The position numbers were made by a program, and so were the translations under genes. A stretch of 41,248 bases of DNA from CAIKZY01 sp044374195 (GTDB lineage: Bacteria > Actinomycetota > Actinomycetes > S36-B12), in assembly GCA_044374195.1 (NCBI GenBank), contig JBILOY010000020.1:1-41248 (forward strand), given 5' to 3'. The notes beneath the pieces are model-generated. The model did not search any database. It was not told the DNA's origin and saw only the letters and a list, made by a program, of their open reading frames with translations. Below are positions 8,210 through 16,363 of this stretch, one piece after another; position 1 is the first letter of the stretch; every line of letters begins with the position of its first letter.

Positions 8210-9958
8210 ATGATCGACTCCTGGATCGCCGACTGGCAGCGCGACGAGCGCCTCCCGTTTTACACCCGCGCGAATGCCGGCGAGGTCCTGGCCGATCCGG
8301 CGAGCCCGCTCGGTTGGTCGTTGGTGTTCGAGGAGGGCCTGCTGCCCGGCTGGTTCCGGGGCTTCATTGACTTCGGCATTTACGCAGAGGATGAGATGTC
8401 CGGCCCTAAGTGGCCGGTCGTCGGTGTATTCGGTGGCTACTTCTACTTGAACCTCTCGCATATGCGCTTGCTCGGCCTGCGCCTGGGCGCTGACCTCGAG
8501 AAGTTCGACGCCGAACTGCTCGGCTCTCATCCCGATACCCCGCCGTACATTCCCCAGGAAGGCGATATCCGCCCCGATCTCACCGAGAAGGCAATGGCCA
8601 CCATTGGCGGCATTCTCGCCGCCACGTCATTCCCCGTGTTCGAGGAAGACCGGGCTCGCACGAGTCGCTTCCGTGCCGAGCGTCCCGATCTCACCAAGCT
8701 CAGCGATGCCGAACTGGTCGCGCGTGCACGCTCATTCGTGCCCGAACTCGACAACGCGTTCTACCAGCACGACTTCTCCAGCCTCGGCTCCACACTCGGC
8801 CCATCGATGCTCGTGGGTCTGTGCGCATCCGTCGGTCGCCCCGAACTGCAGCTCGAGCTGATCTCAGGCTTGGGTGAGGTGCCGTCTGCGGCGCCGTCGA
8901 CCGGCCTGTGGCACCTCTCGCGCGAGGCCAATGCCTCAGCAGAGGTCACCGCACTCTTCGACCAAGGACCCGAGGCCGTACTTGCGGCCGTGACGAATCC
9001 ATCGACCGACGCCGAGAAGGCCTTCGCGAAGTCCTTCCATGACTATCTCCTCGAGTTTGGCTACCGCGGCCCGAACGAGTGGGATATCTACTCCCGCTCG
9101 TGGGAAACCGATCCCTTGCAGCCCCTTCGCCTGATCAATGGCGTGCGTAAGGCATCTGACGCTGATTCGCCTGCAGCGCGTCACCAGGTGCTTGCCGCGC
9201 GCCGCGAGGCCGCTGCTGACACCATGCGCGGCCTGCTCGCCGGCAACGACGAGGCACTCGGCACCTTCGAGATGGCATTCGCATCTTCGAAGATCAGCGT
9301 GCCCTCGCGCGAGATGACCAAGGCCACCTCGTGCGCCACCATCAACGAGGTGCGCATGGCCATTCGCGAACTCGGTGCCCGCGGCGTTGCGGCCGGGCTC
9401 TACGCCAATCCCGAAGACGTCATGATGCTCATGAACGATGAGCTCGACGAGTACGTCAAGGATCCGGGGCTGTTCAAGGACATCATCGCCATACGCCTGG
9501 GCGAGTACGCGCAGCTGTTCGAGATCGAACCGCCGTTCATCATTGCCTCAGATCCGCTGCCGCTGTCGCAGTGGAAGCGTCGCGCCGCAACACGCATGAC
9601 CCCGCTCCCGGTCGGCGGCGTGCTTGCGGGAATTGGCGGCGGAGCAGGCCGCTACACAGGCAGGGTGTGCGTGCTCAATGATCCGTACGACATGGCCAAG
9701 CTCGAGCCGGGCGATGTCCTCGTCGCACCGTTCACCGATGCGGCCTGGACTCCACTGTTCCTGATCGCCGGCGCGGTCGTCGTCGATGTCGGCGCGCTGA
9801 ACTCGCATGCTGTCGTGGTCAGTCGCGAACTCGGAATTCCGAGTGTGCTCTCGGTGACCGTAGGCACGACTTCGCTCGCTGATGGCATGGAGGTCACCGT
9901 CGACGGTTCGGCAGGCACCGTCACGGTCGTCTCGGTCGATGGGGCGACTACCCTCTAG
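8210..9958 (+). CDS. Dikinase-like PEP-utilising phosphotransferase lacking the ATP-grasp domain
   Basis: Protein of 582 aa related to the PEP-synthase / rifampicin-phosphotransferase / phenylphosphate-synthase group. The C-terminal swivelling domain (about 480-575) has the phosphohistidine motif NSHAVVVSRELGIP (H533). The middle region, with FGYRGPNEWDIYSRSWE near residues 282-298, resembles the substrate-binding domain of rifampicin phosphotransferase. No N-terminal ATP-grasp nucleotide-binding domain is visible, and the length fits the substrate plus His domains only. A separately encoded ATP-grasp subunit would be needed, as in phenylphosphate synthase; none was found in the window. It starts after AAGGAACTCCC and is 2 bp from the reductase gene. 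It may phosphorylate a pathway alcohol or phenol. Confidence 0.8.
   Translation: MIDSWIADWQRDERLPFYTRANAGEVLADPASPLGWSLVFEEGLLPGWFRGFIDFGIYAEDEMSGPKWPVVGVFGGYFYLNLSHMRLLGLRLGADLEKFDAELLGSHPDTPPYIPQEGDIRPDLTEKAMATIGGILAATSFPVFEEDRARTSRFRAERPDLTKLSDAELVARARSFVPELDNAFYQHDFSSLGSTLGPSMLVGLCASVGRPELQLELISGLGEVPSAAPSTGLWHLSREANASAEVTALFDQGPEAVLAAVTNPSTDAEKAFAKSFHDYLLEFGYRGPNEWDIYSRSWETDPLQPLRLINGVRKASDADSPAARHQVLAARREAAADTMRGLLAGNDEALGTFEMAFASSKISVPSREMTKATSCATINEVRMAIRELGARGVAAGLYANPEDVMMLMNDELDEYVKDPGLFKDIIAIRLGEYAQLFEIEPPFIIASDPLPLSQWKRRAATRMTPLPVGGVLAGIGGGAGRYTGRVCVLNDPYDMAKLEPGDVLVAPFTDAAWTPLFLIAGAVVVDVGALNSHAVVVSRELGIPSVLSVTVGTTSLADGMEVTVDGSAGTVTVVSVDGATTL
9949..9954 (+). promoter_or_regulatory. 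Internal -10 element for reductase gene
   Basis: TACCCT lies 6 nt before the ATG at 9961, inside the end of the preceding gene. It fits the leaderless pattern and could give the reductase its own promoter. Confidence 0.35.
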
Positions 9959-9960
9959 CC

Positions 9961-10929
9961 ATGGCATCTATCACCCTGGACGACGTTCTCGAGGAGTTTC
10001 GCGAGGTCACGGTTATCGAGCGCCTCGACGAGGCCACCGGGGTCATCAGCCTGAGGTTCGCTGATCCGACAGGTGCCGCACTCCCCGAATGGGAGCCGGG
10101 TGCGCACATCGATGTTGAGCTCGGTGGCGACATGATCCGCCAGTACTCGCTGTGCAGCCGCCTCGATGAGACCACGTGGCGCATCGCGGTGCTCAAAGAG
10201 CAAGCCGGTCGCGGTGGCTCGCAATTTGTGCACGAGAATCTGCAGGTTGGCGACACCGTGCGAGTGCGTGGTCCACGCAATCACTTCCCGTTCATCATGG
10301 CGAAGAAGTACCTGTTCATCGCCGGTGGCATTGGTGTTACCCCGCTTATGCCCATGCTGCGCCGTGCCAGCGACAACGGTGCCGAGTGGTCCTTCTACTA
10401 CGGGGGTCGCTCCCTCGACTCGATGGCCTTCGTCGAGAAGATGGCCGACTATGGCGTCATCCCGTGGCCGCAGGATGAGAAGGGTCTGCTCCCGCTGACC
10501 CAACTGATCGAAGAGGCCGGCCCTGACACCGCGATCTACTGCTGTGGCCCTGAGCCGCTGCTCTCTGCCCTCGAGAATGCGTGCAAGGAGTCCTTCCGTC
10601 CGGCGCCGCACGTCGAGCGCTTCGCCGCCAAGGTCATCGATACCGATGGCGACGGGGGAGACCACGAGTTCACGGTGGTCGTGAACAGCTCGGGTAATGA
10701 GTACCAGGTGCCTGTCGGCACGAGCATTGCCGAGGTGCTGCTGAAGAACAACGAGCGCATCGTGACCAGTTGTGCCGAAGGAATTTGTGGTACCTGCGAG
10801 ACCAAGGTCCTCGAGGGTGAGATCGTCCACCGCGACTCCTTGCTCAGCGACGAGGACAAGGAAGAGGGCATCTACATGATGCCGTGCGTCTCGCGCTGCA
10901 AGGGCGATCGTCTCGTCCTGGACATCTAG
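9961..10929 (+). CDS. Phthalate-dioxygenase-reductase-type ferredoxin reductase (FMN, [2Fe-2S])
   Basis: Electron-transfer partner for Rieske oxygenases, 322 aa. Domains in order: flavin-binding barrel with RQYSLCS (about 60-66), NAD-binding domain with GGIGVTPLMPM (about 122-132) and YCCGPEPLL, then a plant-type ferredoxin domain (about 235-322). The latter has the cluster cysteines in CAEGICGTC and a fourth in MPCVSRC. This order is that of VanB and phthalate dioxygenase reductase. No stand-alone Rieske ferredoxin is encoded here, so this single reductase probably supplies all three oxygenases. It follows the dikinase-like gene by 2 bp. A GGGCC/GGCCC hairpin follows it. Confidence 0.94.
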   Translation: MASITLDDVLEEFREVTVIERLDEATGVISLRFADPTGAALPEWEPGAHIDVELGGDMIRQYSLCSRLDETTWRIAVLKEQAGRGGSQFVHENLQVGDTVRVRGPRNHFPFIMAKKYLFIAGGIGVTPLMPMLRRASDNGAEWSFYYGGRSLDSMAFVEKMADYGVIPWPQDEKGLLPLTQLIEEAGPDTAIYCCGPEPLLSALENACKESFRPAPHVERFAAKVIDTDGDGGDHEFTVVVNSSGNEYQVPVGTSIAEVLLKNNERIVTSCAEGICGTCETKVLEGEIVHRDSLLSDEDKEEGIYMMPCVSRCKGDRLVLDI

Positions 10930-10948
10930 CCAGGGCGCGCTTTGAAGA

Positions 10949-10971
10949 GGGCCAAGGGCCCCTGATTTTCC
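10949..10971 (+). terminator. Likely Rho-independent terminator
   Basis: GGGCC (10949-10953), loop AAG and GGCCC (10957-10961) are followed by a T-rich CTGATTTTCC. It lies 20 bp after the reductase stop and directly before a new promoter. Confidence 0.45.
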
Positions 10972-11000
10972 TTGTAAGTTGTATAGACAACTGCTAGATT
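10972..11000 (+). promoter_or_regulatory. Promoter of third Rieske gene with GntR operator in spacer
   Basis: The -35 TTGTAA (10972-10977) and -10 TAGATT (10995-11000) are separated by exactly 17 bp. The predicted GntR operator GTTGTATAGACAAC fills 10978-10991 of the spacer. Repressor binding there would exclude RNA polymerase. The predicted transcription start is near 11006, so a start codon at 11005 is unlikely. Confidence 0.65.
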
Positions 11001-11034
11001 CGAGATGTTCCAGCCCCTTGTGAAAGGCATGCTC

Positions 11035-12183
11035 ATGGTCTTCGTACCCACCCGCGGTGATAACACCTTGCGCTTCGGCCCGGATATCCCGAACACGCCT
11101 TTCCAGCCCGGCGTGGTGCCGGCCGCCTGGTACACCGACCCCGAGCGCTTCGACCTCGAGCGCAAGTACGTGCTCAACCCGAACTGGCAGATCATGTTCC
11201 GCTCGGAGCAGATCCCCAACACTGGCGATCACTACGTGTGGCAGGGCCAAGGTGAGTCGGTGGTCTTCACCCGTCGTAAGGACGGCACTGTCGCTGGCTT
11301 CCACAACATCTGCCAGCACCGTGGGTCTCGGATCGTGCGCAACGATGGCTGCGGTGCCCGTCGCTTTACCTGCCCCTTCCATGACTGGGTCTACGACTTC
11401 GACGGCAAGGTCATCGGCGTTCCCGACAAGGAGGACTTCGATCAGGACAAGCTTGAGGGCCTGAAGTCACCGACGGTCGAGGTCGACGAGTGGGGTGGCT
11501 GGGTATGGGCCGTTCTCGATGGCCCGGGTGTCGCACCGCCGCTGCTCGAGTGGCTGGGCGAGGACATCCTCACCGATCTGGGCGCGTACCAGATGGAGAA
11601 CATGTTCCTGAAGGAAGTTGTCACCTGGGACGTCGACGTGAACTGGAAGGTCATCATCGATGCCTTCAACGAGTTCTACCACGCACCGGCGCTGCACCAC
11701 ATCCCGCCGCAGGACGTCAAGGACGGCCGCGAGATGCGCATCTTCGAGTTCGATCATCACGCGATGATGATCGTTCCGCTCAAGGGTGCACTGCCCAAGT
11801 TGCAGGAGAACCCCGACCACCAGTCAGTGGCCATCTGCCATTACACGATCTTCCCGTCAAGCGTGTTCAACAACAATCCTGAGCATCTGCAGTTGTTCCG
11901 TCCGATTCCGATCTCGCATAACAAGACTCGTTTTGAGACCTGGGAACTTTGGTACAAGTCCGATGATGCCGCATACCTCGAGCGCACTGAGCGCCACTGG
12001 GAGCACCTGAAGGTCGTCGTGGGCGAGGATGTCTGGACCTGGTCCGATATCGCTGAGACCTCACGCTCGATGTACTACAAGGAGAACGTGTACAACGACC
12101 GCGAGGGCAAGATTCCGTTCTTCCACAACCAGGTCAACGACCTCATCGTGAAAGGCCAGAAGCGTGACGCTGCCGGCAAATAG
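11035..12183 (+). CDS. Rieske non-heme iron oxygenase, alpha subunit (third of three)
   Basis: Oxygenase catalytic subunit, 382 aa from the chosen start. The Rieske ligands are C93-x-H95 (CQHRG) and C113-x2-H116 (CPFH). The iron-site motif is DAFNEFYHAPALHH. The ATG at 11035 was preferred because AAAGG lies 7 nt upstream and the promoter predicts transcription from about 11006. ATGs at 11005 and 11029 are in frame, and 11029 is possible. The gene ends 20 bp inside the next coding region, which starts at 12164, implying coupled translation. Regulated by the predicted GntR operator in its promoter spacer. Confidence 0.93.
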   Translation: MVFVPTRGDNTLRFGPDIPNTPFQPGVVPAAWYTDPERFDLERKYVLNPNWQIMFRSEQIPNTGDHYVWQGQGESVVFTRRKDGTVAGFHNICQHRGSRIVRNDGCGARRFTCPFHDWVYDFDGKVIGVPDKEDFDQDKLEGLKSPTVEVDEWGGWVWAVLDGPGVAPPLLEWLGEDILTDLGAYQMENMFLKEVVTWDVDVNWKVIIDAFNEFYHAPALHHIPPQDVKDGREMRIFEFDHHAMMIVPLKGALPKLQENPDHQSVAICHYTIFPSSVFNNNPEHLQLFRPIPISHNKTRFETWELWYKSDDAAYLERTERHWEHLKVVVGEDVWTWSDIAETSRSMYYKENVYNDREGKIPFFHNQVNDLIVKGQKRDAAGK

Positions 12184-12985
12184 TGCGCAGCTGACTCCGG
12201 CTGACTTCACCTTCTCCTACAACTGCCTCGGCGATATCGACTACGACACTCGATTCGCAGTCGCCAAGGCCGCAGGTTTCCACGAGATCGGCATCAACCT
12301 TCGACACGTCGGTGTGTGGCTTCAGGATCACTCACTGGCTGAACTCGACGCACTGCTCGACAAGCACGGATTGATCGTCGGCGAGATGGAGGCCGTGCGC
12401 CTCATGCTCGCCGAGCCTGATCCCCGCGAGGAGACAGCAGCGATCATCGCCGAGCATTACCGGCCGCAGCGTTTGCAGGCGACTGGCCCTTACGAGGGCA
12501 CCCTCGAGGAGGCCGCTGCCCGCGCAGGCCGCGTGGCCGATCGCTTCGCCCAGTGGGGCGTCGAGGTCGTGCTTGAGCCGCTGCCGTTCACGAATATGAA
12601 GACTCCGGCAATCGCTGCCGAGATTTGCGAGATCGCCGGCCGACCGAACCTGAGCATCTGCATGGATGTCTGGCACCTATACCGCAATGGCCTATCGATC
12701 AGTGACCTCGAGCCGGCCTGGAAGCACATCACCACGGTGCAGTTCAACGATGGCACGGTCATCGCCGAGAACGACGATCTCTTGCAGGACTGCCTCGACA
12801 ACCGCCGCGCTCCGAACGCAGGCGAGTTCGATCTCGTCGGCCTGCTGCGGGCGCGCGACGCGCATCGCCCCGATGCCACCTTCTCCATCGAGGTCATCAA
12901 CTCCGCACATGCCGGCATGACACCTCAGGCAGTAGCGCAGGGCATCGCTGACGGCATCAACGCCGTTGTCGCCAAGCTTCAGTAA
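12164..12985 (+). CDS. Sugar phosphate isomerase/epimerase-like TIM barrel
   Basis: Xylose-isomerase-like (AP endonuclease 2 superfamily) barrel, 273 aa. Likely divalent-metal ligands are the Glu in VVLEPLP, the Asp and His in CMDVWH and the Glu in FSIEVIN. The first strand is DFTFSYNCLGDI. The GTG at 12164 lies inside the end of the Rieske gene, downstream of an AAAGG-like sequence. Family members isomerise hydroxypyruvate, inosose or ketoses, and some are lyases or dehydratases in aromatic or inositol breakdown. Here it probably rearranges or cleaves an oxidised product. The reaction cannot be assigned. Confidence 0.85.
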   Translation: MTLPANSAQLTPADFTFSYNCLGDIDYDTRFAVAKAAGFHEIGINLRHVGVWLQDHSLAELDALLDKHGLIVGEMEAVRLMLAEPDPREETAAIIAEHYRPQRLQATGPYEGTLEEAAARAGRVADRFAQWGVEVVLEPLPFTNMKTPAIAAEICEIAGRPNLSICMDVWHLYRNGLSISDLEPAWKHITTVQFNDGTVIAENDDLLQDCLDNRRAPNAGEFDLVGLLRARDAHRPDATFSIEVINSAHAGMTPQAVAQGIADGINAVVAKLQ

Positions 12986-13007
12986 TCCCGCACAGAAGGA
13001 GAACGTC

Positions 13008-13484
13008 ATGTCCATGGCCCGCGTCGAAGGCCTGCGCATCGGTGATCGATTCGATATCGAACAGCTGATGTACAAGTACTGCAAGGCCGCTGACATGGCA
13101 GATGCCGTGGCCCAGGCTGATCTGTTCCATGAGGATTGCCGGGTGCGTTACAGCGGCACCGATTGGATCGAAGGCCGCGCCAGTCTGCTCGCCTCGCTGC
13201 AGAAGGCATTCACGCGCTACAAGCAGACCTCACATGCGGTCACGAACATCTCGATCGAGTTCCAGGACACCGATTACGCGACAGCCGAAAGCCTGATCAC
13301 CGCCTGGCATCGTAATTTCGATGGTGCGGAATGGACCTTGCATGGCCGCTACATCGACTCCTGGAAGCGTGATCGTCACGGGTGGCGCCTGCAGACCCGC
13401 GAGATCATTGCCGCCGGTGCCGAGAATCGCGATGAGGCCAGCCTCAACATGATCCAGCGCCTCGTCGTTAGCGACGGTCACTGA
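13008..13484 (+). CDS. NTF2/SnoaL-like protein (SnoaL_4 type)
   Basis: Small protein of 158 aa. DRFDIEQLMYKYCKAADMAD...LFHEDCRV fits the SnoaL_4 group, like the proteins at 2338 and 15836. The start is fixed by GAAGGAGAACGTC directly before the ATG at 13008. It starts 22 bp after the isomerase and shares one base with the next gene (TGATG), so it is translationally coupled to the SDR at 13484. It may be a dehydratase or isomerase, or a small oxygenase subunit. No catalytic Asp/His pair can be fixed without an alignment. Confidence 0.85.
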   Translation: MSMARVEGLRIGDRFDIEQLMYKYCKAADMADAVAQADLFHEDCRVRYSGTDWIEGRASLLASLQKAFTRYKQTSHAVTNISIEFQDTDYATAESLITAWHRNFDGAEWTLHGRYIDSWKRDRHGWRLQTREIIAAGAENRDEASLNMIQRLVVSDGH

Positions 13485-14281
13485 TGGGCCGCCTCGCCGG
13501 TAGGTCGGCTGTCGTGACCGGTGGTGCACGCGGCATTGGCGAGGGAATCGTTCGCCTGTACGTCGAAGAGGGTGCTCGCTGCATCATCGCCGATATCGAC
13601 GTAGAAGCAGGCGAGAAGCTCGCGGCAGAGCTGGCCCCCAACGCGATCTTTGTTCGCACTGATGTCACCAGCGAGTCCGATATCGCTACCGCCATCGAGG
13701 CAGCGATCCTGGAATTCGGCGGCCTCGACATCATGGTGAACAACGCCGGCGTCGTCGGCGTGATCGGTCATATCGACACCACCCCGCTGGCTGATTATGA
13801 GCGCACGATGAGCATCCTCGTCACCAGCGTGTTCCTGGGCACCAAGCTCGCGGCAGGCGTGTTCAAGAAGCAGCGTTCGGGCGTCATCATCAACACTGCC
13901 AGCACTGCCGGTATCAACGGCGGTCTTGGCCCGCACGTTTACACAGCTGCGAAACACGCAGTTGTGGGTCTCACGAAGAGCGTGGCCGTTGAACTCGCAC
14001 CCTTCGGGATTCGCAGCAACGTGCTCGTTCCCGGTGCCACGGTCTCCTCGCTGACTGCAGGCGTCGTGACCGGAGACAAGGACAACCTCGAGGAAGCTGC
14101 CGTTCGCCTGGGCTCGAAGTACGTCGGCGGCAAGGCACCGATGCCGCGTGATCTCGCGAATGCCGCCTTGTTCATGGCTTCCGATGAGTCGGCTTTCATG
14201 AATGGCACTGTGATCATCATCGACTCGGGCAAGGAAGTCCTGAGCGATCGCGCTCGAGACAAGTTCTACCCCGCGGAGTAG
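13484..14281 (+). CDS. Short-chain dehydrogenase/reductase (classical SDR)
   Basis: NAD(P)-dependent oxidoreductase, 265 aa. It has the cofactor motif TGGARGIGEGIVRLY, Asp in IIADIDVE (suggesting NAD preference), VNNAGVVG, the catalytic Ser in NTASTAG and YTAAKHAVVGL. It is the last gene of the operon beginning at 11035, with a 1-bp overlap with the NTF2-like gene. A perfect 14-bp terminator hairpin follows. It probably dehydrogenates a product of the upstream Rieske or isomerase step. Confidence 0.94.
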   Translation: MGRLAGRSAVVTGGARGIGEGIVRLYVEEGARCIIADIDVEAGEKLAAELAPNAIFVRTDVTSESDIATAIEAAILEFGGLDIMVNNAGVVGVIGHIDTTPLADYERTMSILVTSVFLGTKLAAGVFKKQRSGVIINTASTAGINGGLGPHVYTAAKHAVVGLTKSVAVELAPFGIRSNVLVPGATVSSLTAGVVTGDKDNLEEAAVRLGSKYVGGKAPMPRDLANAALFMASDESAFMNGTVIIIDSGKEVLSDRARDKFYPAE

Positions 14282-14297
14282 GCATCCTTTAGTTGCA

Positions 14298-14335
14298 ATG
14301 AGTGAGCCCCGAGACATCTCCCGGGGCTCACTCAT
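14298..14335. terminator. Bidirectional terminator between convergent operons
   Basis: A perfect 14-bp stem: 14298-14311 pairs with 14322-14335 around a 10-nt loop. It lies between the SDR stop (14281) and the end of the minus-strand gene at 14349, so it can serve both strands. Confidence 0.75.
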
Positions 14336-14348
14336 GTGGCTCTCACGA

Positions 14349-14810
14349 TCAGCTGGCTGAGCGCCCGACTGCAGAACTGCCGCTGAGAATCGCGCGCTCA
14401 TTCGTCACACGGACCTTCAGGATTTCTTCGCCCCGGGCGATGAACTCGCGGTTCACGGTGTCCATCACGAGATCCATGGCGGTCGAGAAAGCACGGCTGG
14501 CGTTCTCGTAGTCGCGGATCACGTCAGTGAGCACGAGGGAGTCACCCATCTGGGCGCCGGCGACCGCGGCGGCAACCTCGGCATTGCCGGTGGCCTTGGC
14601 GACGTCATCAGCAAAGGCGAGGTAGGTCGGGATCTCGGTGCGCATGACCGAGATCTCGCGCTCGCTGGCGTTGACGCAGTCGTTGAGCACCACCATGAGC
14701 ATGTGCATGCGGATCTGCTGGGCTGGGTCGGTGATGATTGGCATGATGTCGCGACTGAGCTCTTCGACGACATCCTCGAGTACGCGCGAGGTCGAGGGAC
14801 GAGTGATCAT
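14349..14810 (-). CDS. Small helical protein, possible LvaB/DUF6285-like kinase partner
   Basis: Protein of 153 aa, predicted mostly helical, without signal peptide or membrane segment. The N-terminus RPSTSRVLEDVVEELSRDI followed by a long amphipathic helix resembles, by eye, the LvaB/DUF6285 proteins. Those accompany APH-fold kinases and are needed for phosphorylation of 4-hydroxyacyl-CoA in levulinate breakdown. The gene overlaps the APH-type kinase gene by 4 bp (ATGA), supporting a complex. The match is weak and the C-terminal half (about 80-153) shows no motif I recognise. A stand-alone unknown protein is the alternative. Confidence 0.65.
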   Translation of the reverse strand: MITRPSTSRVLEDVVEELSRDIMPIITDPAQQIRMHMLMVVLNDCVNASEREISVMRTEIPTYLAFADDVAKATGNAEVAAAVAGAQMGDSLVLTDVIRDYENASRAFSTAMDLVMDTVNREFIARGEEILKVRVTNERAILSGSSAVGRSAS

Positions 14811-15811
14811 GAGGTGACCTCCGAGTAAGGAAGCTCGAGCGAGTAGTCGAGATACAGCTTGTTGAAGTGGGCATATGCGGTCATCAAGAAGATGCCCATG
14901 ACACCGCGGTGCTGGCCGTCGGTGACGTCCTGCACTCCTCGGACGATGTCGACCATCAGGTGGCTGGTGCCGAGAAGCAGGAAGTACTTGGCGATGGCCG
15001 GATTGATGTGCTCCTCGGTCATGCCGGTGAGCGCACGATACGTCGTGAGGAAAGCCTCGGGATCTGGGTGGTACAGGTGCGGGGGCATCGGGATCTGCAG
15101 GTAGTAGCCGATGTCGAGGCGCGGGTCACCGATGCGCGAGAACTCCCAGTCGATGATGTACGGGTCAGTGCCCTCTGACAGCAGGAAGTTGCCCGGCTGA
15201 AGATCGCCGTGCACCAGGGCCATCGGCACCTCGGCAGGCATGTTCATTCGGATCTTCTTCAGGGTGTAGCGAAGCACTGGGTCGCTGTTATCGATGAGAT
15301 CGAGCATGCGCTCGTAGTTGGCGATGACATCCTCGATGTGCGCGAGCCAACTGCTCGGTCGCGGGATGGAGGCGTCGATCGATTCGAGAGAGGTGTTGTG
15401 AGCCGAGGCCATGATCGCGACGAAGTCTTCACGTGCCTGGTCGAGATCGGGGCCTGAGTCGAGGTACTTCTGCATCGACGTCGAGTCGATGGCCTCCGAG
15501 ATGATGGCCTTGCAGCCCATGTACTCGCCCGTGGCATCGAAGTAGCGCGGAGTCGGGATCCGGAAGTCGGGCAGATCCTTGACGGCCTGGAGGATCGCCC
15601 ATTCATTGGCGCGGTCACTGCGAAAGACGCTGCTCTCCTCGGGCGGATCTCCGCGGAGCACGAACTTCTCGGTGCTGCCATCGGCCCACTGAACCTCGGC
15701 CATGACGGTGTCGCGGCTGTAGCCACCCGGAAGCGGTGATGCGCTGAGCACGGTTGCCCCGCGGTCAGGCTCCACGGCGTCCAGGAAGGCCTGGAAGCGC
15801 TCGATGTTCAT
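14807..15811 (-). CDS. APH-fold phosphotransferase (LvaA/ACAD10-11 kinase type)
   Basis: Kinase of the aminoglycoside-phosphotransferase fold, 334 aa. The N-lobe has FVLRGDPPEES. The catalytic loop is LVHGDLQPGNFLL (HxDxxxxN), and the metal-binding motif is YIIDWEFSRIGDPRLDIGYYL. In catabolic clusters this subgroup usually phosphorylates a hydroxyl on an acyl-CoA or small acid (as LvaA and the kinase domain of ACAD10/11 do), not antibiotics. The start at 15811 follows GAAGGAGCACGA. It overlaps the possible partner at 14349 by 4 bp and follows an NTF2-like gene by 24 bp. The hydroxylated substrate is unknown. Confidence 0.88.
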   Translation of the reverse strand: MNIERFQAFLDAVEPDRGATVLSASPLPGGYSRDTVMAEVQWADGSTEKFVLRGDPPEESSVFRSDRANEWAILQAVKDLPDFRIPTPRYFDATGEYMGCKAIISEAIDSTSMQKYLDSGPDLDQAREDFVAIMASAHNTSLESIDASIPRPSSWLAHIEDVIANYERMLDLIDNSDPVLRYTLKKIRMNMPAEVPMALVHGDLQPGNFLLSEGTDPYIIDWEFSRIGDPRLDIGYYLQIPMPPHLYHPDPEAFLTTYRALTGMTEEHINPAIAKYFLLLGTSHLMVDIVRGVQDVTDGQHRGVMGIFLMTAYAHFNKLYLDYSLELPYSEVTS

Positions 15812-15835
15812 TCGTGCTCCTTCATGCTCGAAGTG

Positions 15836-16363
15836 TTATGCCTCGTGCGGGCGGTAACTTAGATCGGAGGTGTCGCGGGTGCCTCTGACCGTGTGCGGCC
15901 GCAGGTGTAGGTAATCATCGGCTATTGGCTCCGTGCGTGACCAGTCAACGGCTTCCGTGCGGTGTGACATTTTCCACGACCCACGGACCTTGCGGTAGCG
16001 GTCGATGTAGCGGCCGCAGATGAAGCGGTCGAAGCCTTCGGTGGAGTGCTTGTGATACGCCTGGAAGTACACCTCGCCAGTGGCCTCATCGCCATTGATC
16101 TCGAGATTGATCTGGCCGAGGAAGTGCTGGGTGTCGCTGTAGGCGGAGAGCGCCTTCATCGCCATACCGGCCATTTCATCGGGCCCACCGGTGAACGAGC
16201 CGTAATGAGTGGTGGCGTCGTCAGCGAAGACGCTGCGCACGAGAGCCTCATCGGCGCGATCGAGGCCGCGCATGTACGTGGCGGAGAGAGCGCGAAGTTC
16301 CTCTCGGTCGAGCAGCCACTGGAGGCGAGCGGCATCTATGCGGGCCTTGTCGGAGTCGCTCAC
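15836..16363 (-). CDS. NTF2/SnoaL-like protein (SnoaL_4 type)
   Basis: Small protein of 175 aa. LLDREELRALSATYMRGLDRAD...VFADDATTHYG matches the SnoaL_4 pattern. The GTG at 16363 was chosen because it overlaps the preceding stop as GTGA; an in-frame GTG at 16378 would add five residues. It is the second gene of the minus-strand operon 17481-14349. It is the third member of this group in the island, so the pathway probably has several dehydration or isomerisation steps, or several oxygenase accessory subunits. Confidence 0.83.
   Translation of the reverse strand: MSDSDKARIDAARLQWLLDREELRALSATYMRGLDRADEALVRSVFADDATTHYGSFTGGPDEMAGMAMKALSAYSDTQHFLGQINLEINGDEATGEVYFQAYHKHSTEGFDRFICGRYIDRYRKVRGSWKMSHRTEAVDWSRTEPIADDYLHLRPHTVRGTRDTSDLSYRPHEA

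Noticed and set aside
8210..9958. Rifampicin resistance phosphotransferase
   Set aside because: The ATP-grasp domain needed for that activity is absent and the gene is embedded in a catabolic operon.
9955..11382. Long antisense open frame across the reductase and third Rieske gene (475 codons)
   Set aside because: It spans two clear plus-strand genes and their promoter, and shows no protein motif.
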